The notes: generated from the letters alone by a model not told the origin. A DNA stretch of 64,000 nucleotides from Litoreibacter roseus (GCF_009811795.1 NZ_BLJE01000003.1:370630-434629), one strand, 5' to 3'; counted from the stretch's first letter, positions 18,059-25,048 are shown. Program-made: numbers and translations.

Positions 18059-18087
18059 CAATATATAAGAATCAATCTAATATATTG
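18059..18087. promoter_or_regulatory. Inverted repeat, likely operator of the kbl / XRE-cupin pair
   Basis: CAATATAT (18059-18066) and ATATATTG (18080-18087) form a perfect 8-base inverted repeat separated by 13 bases, in the AT-rich middle of the divergent region between kbl and the XRE-cupin regulator. A dimeric helix-turn-helix protein could bind it, and the adjacent regulator is the obvious candidate. TTGACA follows at 18095-18100 and may be the -35 of the regulator's own promoter. No binding data are implied. Confidence 0.45.
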
Positions 18088-18128
18088 GATTTTCTTGACA
18101 AGCACGACACATGTAAGAGAATTGGCCC

Positions 18129-18695
18129 ATGAGCCGAGAAAACGCCCTTGATATTGCTGGACTGATCCGCGACGCGCGGAAATCGGCCGGGCTGACCCTT
18201 GAACAACTGGCGGCGATTAGTGGCGTGTCGCGCTCGATGCTGTCTGCGATCGAACGGAACGCGGCCAACCCGACATTTGCGGTTGTCTGGTCCCTTGCAG
18301 CCGCGTTGAAGCTGGATCTGTCGGCGCTGGACGGTGGCCGCGATACGGCTCCTGTCATCGAGCACGTTCACAATCAGTCTGCACCAACCCGTTTGACGGC
18401 GGACGGGCTGTGCCAGATCGCAATGCTGAACCCAAAAAACGCGAATTTGCCTGTGGAGTGGCACAAGCTGAGCTTGAAGACGGGTGGTGTGTTGCAATCC
18501 CGTGCCCATGCACGTGGAACCATGGAGCATCTGACCTGCTTTACCGGTGCGCTTTCGGTAACTATCGGGGAAAACACGGTTTCTGCCGGTTCTGGCGACA
18601 CGTTGCGGTATAGAGCAGATACTGAACACACCATAACCAATGAAGCGAAAGGGATCAGCGAAGCCGTCTTGCTTGTCGTACAGCCGAAGGTTTAG
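18129..18695 (+). CDS. XRE-family regulator with C-terminal cupin domain
   Basis: A 188-residue transcription factor. Residues about 8-65 form an XRE helix-turn-helix (LIRDARKSAGLTLEQLAAIS, then GVSRSMLSAIERNAANPTFAV). Residues about 100-185 form a small beta-barrel cupin (HKLSLKTGGVLQSRAH, GTMEHLTCFTGALSV, SGDTLRYRADTEHTI), which in this family senses a small ligand. It is divergent from kbl-tdh across a 117-base region with a palindromic site, so it probably controls threonine or glycine catabolism. This assignment rests on context. A bidirectional terminator-like hairpin follows the stop. Confidence 0.85.
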   Translation: MSRENALDIAGLIRDARKSAGLTLEQLAAISGVSRSMLSAIERNAANPTFAVVWSLAAALKLDLSALDGGRDTAPVIEHVHNQSAPTRLTADGLCQIAMLNPKNANLPVEWHKLSLKTGGVLQSRAHARGTMEHLTCFTGALSVTIGENTVSAGSGDTLRYRADTEHTITNEAKGISEAVLLVVQPKV

Positions 18696-18723
18696 CGACC
18701 GCCAAGACAATAAACGGAAACGA

Positions 18724-18750
18724 TAAAGGGCCGCCCGAAGGCGACCCTTA
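18724..18750 (-). terminator. Hairpin terminator with UUCG loop between convergent genes
   Basis: On the minus strand the RNA reads AAGGGUCGCC, UUCG, GGCGGCCCUU, a 10-pair stem with one U-G wobble closed by the very stable UUCG tetraloop, followed by UAUCGUUU. It lies between the convergent stops of the XRE-cupin gene and the small exported-protein gene. It should mainly serve the minus-strand gene; on the plus strand the wobble becomes a C-A mismatch and no T tract follows. Confidence 0.6.
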
Positions 18751-18788
18751 GTAACACAACACTCTTCACTGAAAAATCTGTTGGAACC

Positions 18789-19199
18789 CTAGGATTCGTC
18801 GAGGACAGGCTCTGCTGGTACCGGTTCGTCGGTGACGGCATCGGATCCGACGGCGACGGTGTAAATCTGCGCATCATTCTGAATGGCGCTTTGACCATCA
18901 GCGATAACAAAGCCGTCCACGTCACGACGCACAGTGGCAAAGTCACGTTCTGGTATCGCATCGCCATCCAAAGCCGCCAGCACCAACGCTTTTTCATCCG
19001 ACGGGCTGTCAGTGTTCGTCGCCGCGAGATGTATTTCTAGGATCTGTTGGTCCGTTAGCGATGTCACCGAATTTTCGAAACTGTTCCGCTCAAGAACACG
19101 CTCCACGTTCTCGAACACGCTTTGCGAGATCGTCTGGTACGCGACCGCACCGGTCGCGATGGCAGTCGCGGCCAAAGTGCTGAGAACGACGCGTTGCAT
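18789..19199 (-). CDS. Small exported protein of unknown function
   Basis: A 136-residue protein with an N-terminal hydrophobic signal-like segment (MQRVVLSTLAATAIATGAVAYQ), then a polar, acidic body containing LTDQQILEIHLAATNTDSPSDEKALVLAAL (about residues 45-75, split here only for description) and an acidic, proline-rich tail (EPVPAEPVLDES). I do not recognise the family. The start at 19199 is chosen over an upstream ATG 117 bases earlier because AAGGAGA precedes it by 6 bases and the upstream part is simply arginine-rich. The body before the tail looks like a helical subdomain. It is the gene left of the stress island, but I find no GGAAC-type promoter in front of it. A UUCG hairpin terminator follows. 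Confidence 0.65.
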   Translation of the reverse strand: MQRVVLSTLAATAIATGAVAYQTISQSVFENVERVLERNSFENSVTSLTDQQILEIHLAATNTDSPSDEKALVLAALDGDAIPERDFATVRRDVDGFVIADGQSAIQNDAQIYTVAVGSDAVTDEPVPAEPVLDES

Positions 19200-19327
19200 A
19201 CTTCGTCTCCTTCCGTTGAGCCGGTGGGGCAGAACCCACCGCTTCGTCCGTCTGTTGGAGTAACGTCGAAACCCGAAGATGGTTTCGCGGAAATACCGTT
19301 TCCTTTTCGGGAACAATAAGTTTGAAG

Positions 19328-20245
19328 CTAGCTTGCTTTCCGCTTGGGTGCGCTGCTGTCTTCTTCTGACATGTTCTTTATGGGAAGAGGTTCGTTGAAG
19401 GTGAGTGTCCGGTAGGGGAATGGAATTTCGATGCCCGCCTCATCCAGCGCGCTTTTGACCGCAGCGATGACTTGATCGCGCGAGGCGCGAATGTCGTGGG
19501 GTTTCGATCCGGTCCACCACGTTACTTCGAAATCGATAGAGGATGCGCCGAAAGACTGGGCGTAAATCTCCACATCTTTCACGTCGTCGCGGACCGTATC
19601 CACATGGGCCACAGCATCCTGAATGACCTTGCGCGCCTCATCGACATTCTCGCCGTATGCCACGCCGCAAATAATGGTCGTCCGCCGCAGGTCCTTGTCG
19701 GTCCGTACTGTGACCGGATTTTGAAACAAGTGATGGTTTGGCGTGACAACCAACTGGCCGTCAGTTTGTCTGATGCGGGTATCACGGATCGTTATTTCTT
19801 CGATTTGACCTTCGACGTCTTCGCACTCCACATGATCGCCAATCGCGAAAGGTTCCCGCAGAAGGATCAGAATGCCTGCGAGGAAATTTTCGAATGTGTC
19901 TTTGAAGGCAAAGCCGATCGCCACGGAGCCCAAGCCTAAAGTGGTTAGTGCCTTGCCCGGTGTGATGGATGGAAAAACAACGGCCAGAGCTATCAGCAAG
20001 CCGGTCAACCAGATTGTGGTACTGGTCAACATGCTGAGCACATCCACCAGATTGCGTCGCAGCCGCATCCGGGCGCAGACCCGACGCAAAATGAACCGTG
20101 CAACGGCGACAACCGCCCATGTGACGAAGATGATGAAGAGGGCCAGAACAATCTTCGGCGATGCTTCTATCGCGCCGGTAATGTAGGCGTCGAGTTGACT
20201 TGAGAGTGTGCTGCTCGCCTCTTGCAGATTGAAAACGTCTTCCAT
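19328..20245 (-). CDS. Small-conductance mechanosensitive channel (MscS family)
   Basis: A 305-residue MscS-type channel. Three membrane helices occupy about residues 25-130; the third, pore-lining helix contains GLGSVAIGFAFKDTFENFLAGILIL, the Gly/Ala-packed pattern of MscS TM3 (quoted across about 101-125). The cytoplasmic beta domain follows with FAIGDHVECEDVEGQIEEI and the C-terminal alpha-beta domain. Such channels open under hypo-osmotic shock. ATG 20245 is preferred over 20263 because AGAGGG lies 6 bases before it and the EcfG-type promoter at 20280-20305 would leave almost no leader for the upstream ATG. The promoter ties it to the general stress response encoded 7 kb away. Confidence 0.88.
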   Translation of the reverse strand: MEDVFNLQEASSTLSSQLDAYITGAIEASPKIVLALFIIFVTWAVVAVARFILRRVCARMRLRRNLVDVLSMLTSTTIWLTGLLIALAVVFPSITPGKALTTLGLGSVAIGFAFKDTFENFLAGILILLREPFAIGDHVECEDVEGQIEEITIRDTRIRQTDGQLVVTPNHHLFQNPVTVRTDKDLRRTTIICGVAYGENVDEARKVIQDAVAHVDTVRDDVKDVEIYAQSFGASSIDFEVTWWTGSKPHDIRASRDQVIAAVKSALDEAGIEIPFPYRTLTFNEPLPIKNMSEEDSSAPKRKAS

Positions 20246-20279
20246 CACAGTGCCCTCTGCCATTCTGCTTTAATGGTTG

Positions 20280-20305
20280 AACGCGGGGGCTGGTTGGCTT
20301 GTTCC
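20280..20305 (-). promoter_or_regulatory. EcfG-type promoter for the MscS gene
   Basis: On the minus strand GGAAC (20305-20301), 17 bases, CGTT (20283-20280). This is an exact match to the alphaproteobacterial EcfG consensus GGAAC-N16/17-CGTT, 35 bases before the chosen MscS start. Use by the EcfG sigma factor at 27033 is inference from established knowledge of the PhyR-NepR-EcfG system. Confidence 0.7.
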
Positions 20306-20379
20306 ACAGTCTCAAAGTGGCGTGACCTCTGGCAAGGATGAAAAATATTCGATTTGTGAAAGTTTTTTTGGAACCGCCT

Positions 20380-20404
20380 GGAACCAAATCCTGAGCGTGC
20401 GGTT
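20380..20404 (+). promoter_or_regulatory. Upstream EcfG-like promoter, possibly for a small RNA
   Basis: GGAAC (20380-20384), 16 bases, GGTT (20401-20404). It differs from the consensus only in the first -10 base. A transcript starting near 20411 would run straight into the 13-base hairpin at 20444-20492. It could also add a long leader to the DUF2945 gene, but that gene has a better promoter at 20516. Confidence 0.45.
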
Positions 20405-20443
20405 AACGGAATGTGACCGCCTCTTGCTGTCGGTCCAACTTAA

Positions 20444-20492
20444 CTGGTGAAGCGCCAAGCCCCAATGTCCCTGTCCCCCGGCGCTTCACCAG
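20444..20492 (+). ncRNA. Candidate stress-induced small RNA hairpin
   Basis: CTGGTGAAGCGCC (20444-20456) and GGCGCTTCACCAG (20480-20492) are perfect complements over 13 bases with a pyrimidine-rich 23-base loop (CCCCAATGTCCCTGTCCCCC within it). It sits about 40 bases after an EcfG-like promoter and before a second promoter. No T tract follows, so it is not a classical terminator. It may be a small RNA, a transcription roadblock or a processed leader; sequence alone cannot decide. Confidence 0.3.
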
Positions 20493-20515
20493 CATCCCTC
20501 TCAAGATAAAAATCA

Positions 20516-20540
20516 GGAACCCGTTCTTGGGTTTGGCGTT
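20516..20540 (+). promoter_or_regulatory. EcfG-type promoter for the DUF2945 gene
   Basis: GGAAC (20516-20520), 16 bases, CGTT (20537-20540), a full match to the EcfG consensus. A start near 20547 leaves a leader of about 24 bases containing the ribosome site GGAGAG before the ATG at 20571. The topoisomerase IB gene directly downstream would be read from the same promoter. Confidence 0.7.
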
Positions 20541-20570
20541 CGTTTTGTATTCATACAATCGGAGAGAACG

Positions 20571-20786
20571 ATGTCTAAGTATTCGGAAGGCGACAAAGTC
20601 GAGTGGAACTGGGGCAATGGGACCGGTACCGGTAAGGTTGCCAAGGTCTACACCCAGAAAATCACGTTGAAGATCGATGGCACCGAAGTCACGCGCGACG
20701 CGTCTGACGACACACCGGCCTATAAGATTGAGCAGGATGACGGCGACGAAGTGCTGAAGTCCGAGACCGAACTGAGCGCGGCCTGA
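20571..20786 (+). CDS. DUF2945 (hypervirulence-associated TUDOR-domain) protein
   Basis: A 71-residue cytoplasmic protein: KYSEGDKVEWNWGNGTGTGKV, then KIDGTEVTRDASDDTPAYKIEQ and EVLKSETEL (three separate segments). This is the pattern of the DUF2945/HVA1 family, a small SH3/Tudor-like barrel in which GDKVxWxxGxGxxxGxV opens the fold and DxPAYxI is conserved. Biochemical function is unknown; relatives are common among stress-induced genes. The ribosome site GGAGAG and an EcfG-consensus promoter lie immediately upstream. The following topoisomerase IB reading frame touches or overlaps its stop codon. Confidence 0.82.
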   Translation: MSKYSEGDKVEWNWGNGTGTGKVAKVYTQKITLKIDGTEVTRDASDDTPAYKIEQDDGDEVLKSETELSAA

Positions 20787-20794
20787 GGCTCGCA

Positions 20795-21784
20795 ATCGTA
20801 CCTGGTCTTACATATTATCCAGACAACCAGCCGGGCATCCGGCGCGTTCGGCGCGGACGGGGGTTTTCCTACTCCGCTCCGGATGGCACGACCATTGCAG
20901 ACCGGGAAGAGCGCGCTCGCATTGCTGCGCTGGCGGTGCCGCCCGCTTACGACGATGTCTGGATTACGCCCTTGCCGACAGGGCATTTGCAAGCCACCGG
21001 GCGCGATGCACGCAAACGAAAGCAGTACCGGTACCACCCGGACTGGTCCGCCGAAAAATCCCGGCTCAAATTCGACCGTCTTGCTGAGTTCGGGGAAGCA
21101 CTGCCGTCCTTGCGTCGAAAGATATCAGCGGGGTTAGAAGCGCCTGCTGGCGATGTCGAACTGGCTGTGGCCGCAACGCTGGCACTGATCGACCGCGGCT
21201 CGCTACGGGTGGGGCATCCGTCCAACACCAGGGAAAACGGCACTTATGGCGCAACGACTTTGCGCAACGATCACATCACCTTCGAGGGCGGCGTGATCGA
21301 GTTGTCCTATCTGGCCAAGGGGCACACGGATGTAAAAAAACGCCTGCATGGCAAGGCGTTGGAGCGCGCGCTTGAGAAAGTGCATGATTTGCCTGGGTGC
21401 GAATTGATTTCTTGGATTGATGATCAGGGCACCCCCCATGCCGTTCGCTCCGAGCAACTGAACGGCCTGATCGAGGAGGTCTGCGGATCTGGTATGACGG
21501 CGAAGACCTTTCGCACGTGGAATGGCACGCATGAGGCTTTTCGCACAGCCTTGGTGCAGGAGGAGCTGACAATAAAGTCAATGTCAGAGGCCGCGGCAGA
21601 TCGGTTGCACAACACGCCGACCATTGCGCGCAACAGTTACATCCATCCGGCTGTTGTCGACTTGACGGAACTGCCGACGGATGAGCGGAAAACGTTGCTC
21701 GCCGACATCGATCCAGCGCCCGGTGGCGACTGGCGCGCAGGGGAGGCCGAACTGTTAAGTTTTCTCAAGCAGAAGACGTCTTGA
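20795..21784 (+). CDS. DNA topoisomerase IB, start codon unusual
   Basis: A poxvirus-type topoisomerase IB of about 329 residues, which relaxes supercoils through a 3'-phosphotyrosine. Catalytic elements are visible: LRVGHPSNTRENGTYGATTLRNDH (quoted across its first arginine region), the lysine of YLAKGHTDVKK, FRTWNGTHEAF, and the nucleophile in RNSYIHP. The first ATG (20936) would remove the conserved N-terminus PGLTYYPDNQPGIRR and GRGFSYSAPDG, which reads in frame from 20789 on. No ATG, GTG or TTG exists between the in-frame stop at 20738 and the conserved region. Best candidates are ATC at 20795, with TGAGG six bases before it, or CTG at 20783 overlapping the previous stop as CTGA. The end overlaps the convergent MATE gene by 20 bases. 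Confidence 0.75.
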   Translation: MVPGLTYYPDNQPGIRRVRRGRGFSYSAPDGTTIADREERARIAALAVPPAYDDVWITPLPTGHLQATGRDARKRKQYRYHPDWSAEKSRLKFDRLAEFGEALPSLRRKISAGLEAPAGDVELAVAATLALIDRGSLRVGHPSNTRENGTYGATTLRNDHITFEGGVIELSYLAKGHTDVKKRLHGKALERALEKVHDLPGCELISWIDDQGTPHAVRSEQLNGLIEEVCGSGMTAKTFRTWNGTHEAFRTALVQEELTIKSMSEAAADRLHNTPTIARNSYIHPAVVDLTELPTDERKTLLADIDPAPGGDWRAGEAELLSFLKQKTS

Positions 21785-23147
21785 GGGGCTTGAACCCCGT
21801 GGCCCAGCCGTCCTCGGCTGACACCAGCTTTGTCTTCCGTCCCGTATAGATCGCGCCCAGAACAGCGAACACATTCGCCGCGACAGCGGCAACCAATATG
21901 CCAATATAGCCCAGAAGTGTTACGCCGATCCACGCACCCGGCAGATATACCAGAAAGATGCGCGACAGGCTCAGCCCCATCGACCATCCAGCCTTGGACC
22001 GTGCGTTCATCGCCGCGTTTGCTGTGACGAGGATACCATATCCAAAGAGGCTGCACCCAACGACGCGCAGGTAGAGCGCGGTGTATTCAGCGGCGCCTTC
22101 ATCCGATGCAATCATTTGAGCGATTGGCCCCGCAAAGATCGTCAGCAAGACCGCAAGAGCCGCACCGTAGCCTAGGCAGAAGGTCCACGCCGCACGCACT
22201 GCGAGCCGGGCACGATCCTCTCGTTTAGCGCCCCAGTTTTGGCCGACGACAGGGCCAATCCCTGATGACAGCGCCAGCATGACAACGATGGCTAAGGATT
22301 GCACACGGGTTGCGGCCCCGAACCCTGCCACAGCTGTGTCCCCCAGCGTCGCGACCGCCGCCGTCACGGCAGCCATGCCGGCCGGGTTGATGGCATTGGA
22401 TAGGGCTGCGGGCGCGCCGACATTCGCGATGTCCTTCACAGAGTCCCGGATCCCTTTCAAAGGCGTGTCGCCAAGCGCCAGCATCCCGCGCCTCACCGCA
22501 TAGGTCACGGCGGCAACGCAAGCCGTGAGTTGCGCGATGAACGTTGCCATGGCAGCGCCCGCTGTTTCAAAGCCGGGGATCGGTCCCCAGCCGAACACCA
22601 GAAGCGGCGTGATCAAAACATTGATCACTGCGGAAAAAATCATGATCGCCGCGGATGTTGTGCCGTCGCCGTGTGCTCTGAAGATGGAATTGGTGATCAT
22701 CATCATCACGAGAAACGGAAACGAGAGCGCCCACCAGTTTGTGTACGCCGATACCTCTGTCATCACCTCGTCGGACGCCCCGATCAGGCCAAATATCCAG
22801 GGATGCGCCAGCCAGAACGCGATTGCAGCGATGATGGCGAGGCACAGGCCAAGACCGAAGGCATGAAGTGCTAGCCTGCAGGCCACGCTGTCCTCATCTT
22901 CCCGACCCAGGCTTTGTGATACAACCGTGTTCGCGCCCGCCGAAAGGCCGATTGCAAGGGATGTGATTGAGGTGGTTACCGGGTAGATATAGCCAACGGC
23001 AGCCAGCGGGTTCTGTCCCAGCTGTCCGAGAAAGTAAGCGTCTGCGATGCCTACACTCAAGACAGCAAAGATCCCGAAGCTCATAGGCGCGCTGATCTGG
23101 GCTAGCGCTTTCCACACCGGCCCTTCCGTCAGTTTGCGATTTGCCAT
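21765..23147 (-). CDS. MATE-family efflux transporter
   Basis: A 460-residue inner-membrane protein with about twelve helices arranged as two similar halves, the standard size of multidrug and toxin extrusion antiporters. Family features include ISAPMSFGIFAVLSVGIADAYFLGQLG near the N-terminus (first helix and the following VIADxxFxG-like turn; quoted over about residues 17-43) and the paired INPAGMAAVTAAVATLGDTAVAGFG at the start of the second half. These carriers expel cationic or amphipathic compounds using sodium or protons. Its ATG follows the Crp-family gene's stop codon with no spacer (ATG TAG ATG), so translation is probably coupled and the regulator may sense what the pump removes. 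Confidence 0.88.
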   Translation of the reverse strand: MANRKLTEGPVWKALAQISAPMSFGIFAVLSVGIADAYFLGQLGQNPLAAVGYIYPVTTSITSLAIGLSAGANTVVSQSLGREDEDSVACRLALHAFGLGLCLAIIAAIAFWLAHPWIFGLIGASDEVMTEVSAYTNWWALSFPFLVMMMITNSIFRAHGDGTTSAAIMIFSAVINVLITPLLVFGWGPIPGFETAGAAMATFIAQLTACVAAVTYAVRRGMLALGDTPLKGIRDSVKDIANVGAPAALSNAINPAGMAAVTAAVATLGDTAVAGFGAATRVQSLAIVVMLALSSGIGPVVGQNWGAKREDRARLAVRAAWTFCLGYGAALAVLLTIFAGPIAQMIASDEGAAEYTALYLRVVGCSLFGYGILVTANAAMNARSKAGWSMGLSLSRIFLVYLPGAWIGVTLLGYIGILVAAVAANVFAVLGAIYTGRKTKLVSAEDGWATGFKPLKTSSA

Positions 23148-23876
23148 CTACATGATCGGCCTTTTGACGGGCGGCTCGGACGAGCACAAGGCGAGCTCTG
23201 CCAGCGGCTCTACGTCATTGACCTGAAGGATGCCATCTGACCAACTTGCGAGTTGGCGTTCACGAAGCTTGGCGAGCGTTTTGTTTGTATGGACAAGGGA
23301 AAGTCCAAGGGCATCAGCCATATCCTGTTGCTTGAAGGGCAAGGGCATTGTGCCCCGATCGACCATGCCAAGGGCTTGCCCACGCAGAAAAATGCGGCAG
23401 AGCGACCAGGCAACGGCCTCAAGCGCGGACCGCTGTCCCAAAGAGGCTAAGGCCTCTCCCAGAAAGTGTTCCTCAACAGCCGCCATCCACGTGATGTCGA
23501 ATGCCCGGTCAGGGTGATTGCGGAAAAAATTCCAGAACTCGCTTCGGTCAAACACACACAGCGTCATGCGTGTGGTGGCCTCAACCGAATGCTGCATTTC
23601 GCCCATGATGCCGGCCTGGAGGCCGATGAAATCGCCGGGAAATACAAAGTTGATGACCTGCCTACTGCCATTTTCCAGTGTTTTGTAGCGCAGACCCATT
23701 CCATGCAGTGCTGTAAACAGCTGTGGGCTGTTGGACCCTTCCATCAGCAGAGGCGTCCCAGGATCTACGATCAGTTCCCCTGCCTTGAACTTCTGCATGA
23801 AGCGGATTTCAGGCTCTGTGAACTGAACAAAAAGATCGCGCCTGCGCAGGGGGCAGTTTTCGCACTTGGTGGCCAT
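23148..23876 (-). CDS. Crp/Fnr-family transcriptional regulator
   Basis: A 242-residue regulator. Residues about 20-140 form the cyclic-nucleotide-like jelly roll (GTPLLMEGSNSPQLFTALHGMG, FVFPGDFIGLQAG), then a long dimer helix, and a winged helix-turn-helix near residues 185-225 (FKQQDMADALGLSLVHTNKTLAKL). Two cysteines at the N-terminus (KCENCPLRR) recall Fnr, but the third N-terminal cysteine of a 4Fe-4S Fnr site is absent, so an oxygen-sensing cluster is doubtful. It precedes the MATE gene with no gap. It is not preceded by a good EcfG promoter. The effector is unknown. Confidence 0.85.
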   Translation of the reverse strand: MATKCENCPLRRRDLFVQFTEPEIRFMQKFKAGELIVDPGTPLLMEGSNSPQLFTALHGMGLRYKTLENGSRQVINFVFPGDFIGLQAGIMGEMQHSVEATTRMTLCVFDRSEFWNFFRNHPDRAFDITWMAAVEEHFLGEALASLGQRSALEAVAWSLCRIFLRGQALGMVDRGTMPLPFKQQDMADALGLSLVHTNKTLAKLRERQLASWSDGILQVNDVEPLAELALCSSEPPVKRPIM

Positions 23877-23958
23877 TTTTATACATCCTGTATGTCACAG
23901 TTTAATGCGCAGCGACGTTAATGGTTCCATAACCCGAAGGTCTAACGCGAAGGGCGTA

Positions 23959-24339
23959 GTGGAAAAAATGTTTGCCAGGCAGGGCACAGTGCAGCAATTT
24001 TTAATTGTTGAGCCTGATCCAATTGTCTCGTTGGATCTTAGCGAAATAATCTCTGATTGGGTTAAGGATCCCGCTATCGAAGTAGTGCACCACGCCGAAG
24101 AAGCGCGTGAGATTTTGATGCGGATCCCTGCGCTTGCCGTGGCATTCATTAATATTCCGTTCGAGGAATACAACGCCTCAGGTCTCTACAAACTTGTATC
24201 TGAAAAAGGAGGTCGGACGATATCGACATATCCGTCCGATGCCGAAACAGCGACGGCCGATGTGGTGCAGATCCATCGGCCGTTCAGTTCAGATATGATA
24301 ACCAAAGCGCTCAGTGAGGTTGGCGTTTCTCAGCGTTGA
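23959..24339 (+). CDS. Degenerate receiver-domain protein
   Basis: About 126 residues with the outline of a response-regulator receiver: FLIVEPDPIVSLDLSEIISDW (strand 1, acidic pair, helix 1), then AVAFINIPFEEYNASGLYKLV where strand 3 should end in the phospho-accepting aspartate, and a final QIHRPFSSDMI where receivers have K-P-F. The aspartate position is asparagine or isoleucine and the lysine is arginine, so phosphorylation by the usual route is unlikely. The GTG at 23959 has GAAGGG a few bases before it; ATG at 23968 is an alternative, and the ATG at 23866 overlaps the divergent Crp gene and adds nothing receiver-like. It lies next to the stress genes; its 3' end overlaps the convergent gene by 29 bases. 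Confidence 0.6.
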   Translation: MEKMFARQGTVQQFLIVEPDPIVSLDLSEIISDWVKDPAIEVVHHAEEAREILMRIPALAVAFINIPFEEYNASGLYKLVSEKGGRTISTYPSDAETATADVVQIHRPFSSDMITKALSEVGVSQR

Positions 24340-24676
24340 TCCCGGCCTGTAGACCAAACAGAAACGCTTGCACGAGAGGTGGCGCATCGGCGTTGTTGGC
24401 GGCCGTTGTCTTTGGATCTTGCGTTACGTTTGCTTTGATATTCAAGCTTTCGTCAGCACCGCCGCCCAACCCAAATGCCAGAAGTATGAACCCCGCTCCG
24501 GAGAATACCGCCGCCATAATCAGCGCGGACACCTCTACCGAATAGGTGTTGCGAAGAACGGCCCACGCGGCAACGGTCAGAAAACCAGCACCAACAGACA
24601 AACAAAGCAGGCCCCCAACCGAGAAGCCTGCTCTGCGCGCCGCGTTCGACGCTTTTCGCTTTACTGCCTGAAGCAT
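24311..24676 (-). CDS. Phage-holin-like small membrane protein
   Basis: About 121 residues with two close membrane helices (GGLLCLSVGAGFLTVAAWAVL and ALIMAAVFSGAGFILLAFGLGGG) preceded by a basic amphipathic stretch (AVKRKASNAARRAG) and followed by a polar tail. This outline matches the holin-superfamily III/DUF1469-like proteins that bacteria keep beside DUF883 genes; it is not evidence of a prophage. ATG 24676 (MLQAVKRK) is chosen because earlier in-frame codons lie inside the upstream DUF883 gene. That gene ends eight bases before this start, so both form one unit under the EcfG-type promoter at 25049-25073. Confidence 0.6.
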   Translation of the reverse strand: MLQAVKRKASNAARRAGFSVGGLLCLSVGAGFLTVAAWAVLRNTYSVEVSALIMAAVFSGAGFILLAFGLGGGADESLNIKANVTQDPKTTAANNADAPPLVQAFLFGLQAGINAEKRQPH

Positions 24677-24683
24677 GGTGTTC

Positions 24684-25016
24684 TCAGCGACGCGAAGACA
24701 TGAAGCCAAGCAAGAAGCCCACGCCCGCCGCAATGCCGAGCGCTGTTGTTGGCTGGTTTAGAACGAAAGCGTGGGTTTGTTTCTGTAGGTCGTCGGCATG
24801 CGCTTTGAGCGCATCAGCGTGTTCTTTGCCCTTTTGCGCAGCGTCATCTACTTTTCCGCGCGCCGCATCCGCAAGAGTGTCGGCCTTCGCTTTTCCGTAC
24901 TCACCGAGCGTGCTGGTCAGATTGCTGATGTCAGTTTTCAGCAACTCTATTTGTGCTGCCAGATCTTCTGTCGTCGGTTCTGCCATTTTACCATTTCCAG
25001 TCTGGGCGCGTGCCAT
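24684..25016 (-). CDS. DUF883/ElaB-YqjD-type membrane-anchored protein
   Basis: A 110-residue protein: a long amphipathic helix (about residues 15-85: LAAQIELLKTDISNLTSTLG, AKADTLADAARGKVDDAAQKG, HADALKAHADDLQ as separate segments) followed by one C-terminal membrane helix, LGIAAGVGFLLGFMSSRR. This is the DUF883 layout of ElaB and YqjD, tail-anchored proteins of stationary phase and stress, some of which bind ribosomes. The ATG at 25016 has GGAG seven bases before it; an internal ATG at 24986 is possible. An exact EcfG consensus promoter lies 33 bases upstream. Confidence 0.78.
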   Translation of the reverse strand: MARAQTGNGKMAEPTTEDLAAQIELLKTDISNLTSTLGEYGKAKADTLADAARGKVDDAAQKGKEHADALKAHADDLQKQTHAFVLNQPTTALGIAAGVGFLLGFMSSRR

Positions 25017-25048
25017 GAGTATCTCCGTTGTTTGCCTATTAGTGACGA

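Larger units (their letters stand above)
20264..20570. promoter_or_regulatory. Non-coding region of 307 bases with three EcfG-type promoters and a hairpin
   Basis: The gap between MscS and the DUF2945 gene has no open frame with coding character. It contains the MscS promoter (20280-20305), two plus-strand EcfG-like promoters (20380-20404 and 20516-20540), and between them a 13-base perfect inverted repeat (20444-20456 with 20480-20492). Each is listed on its own. A second GGAAC at 20370-20374 lacks a matching -10. Confidence 0.55.

Noticed and set aside
18784..18800. GGAAC at the end of the small exported-protein gene as an EcfG promoter
   Set aside because: No GTT-type -10 follows at 16-17 bases and no gene starts downstream on that strand.
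23148..23876. Oxygen-sensing Fnr
   Set aside because: Only two N-terminal cysteines (KCENC) are present, not the three plus one needed for a 4Fe-4S cluster.
24311..24676. Holin-like protein as a sign of a prophage
   Set aside because: No other phage gene is nearby; it belongs to a two-gene unit with DUF883 under a stress promoter.
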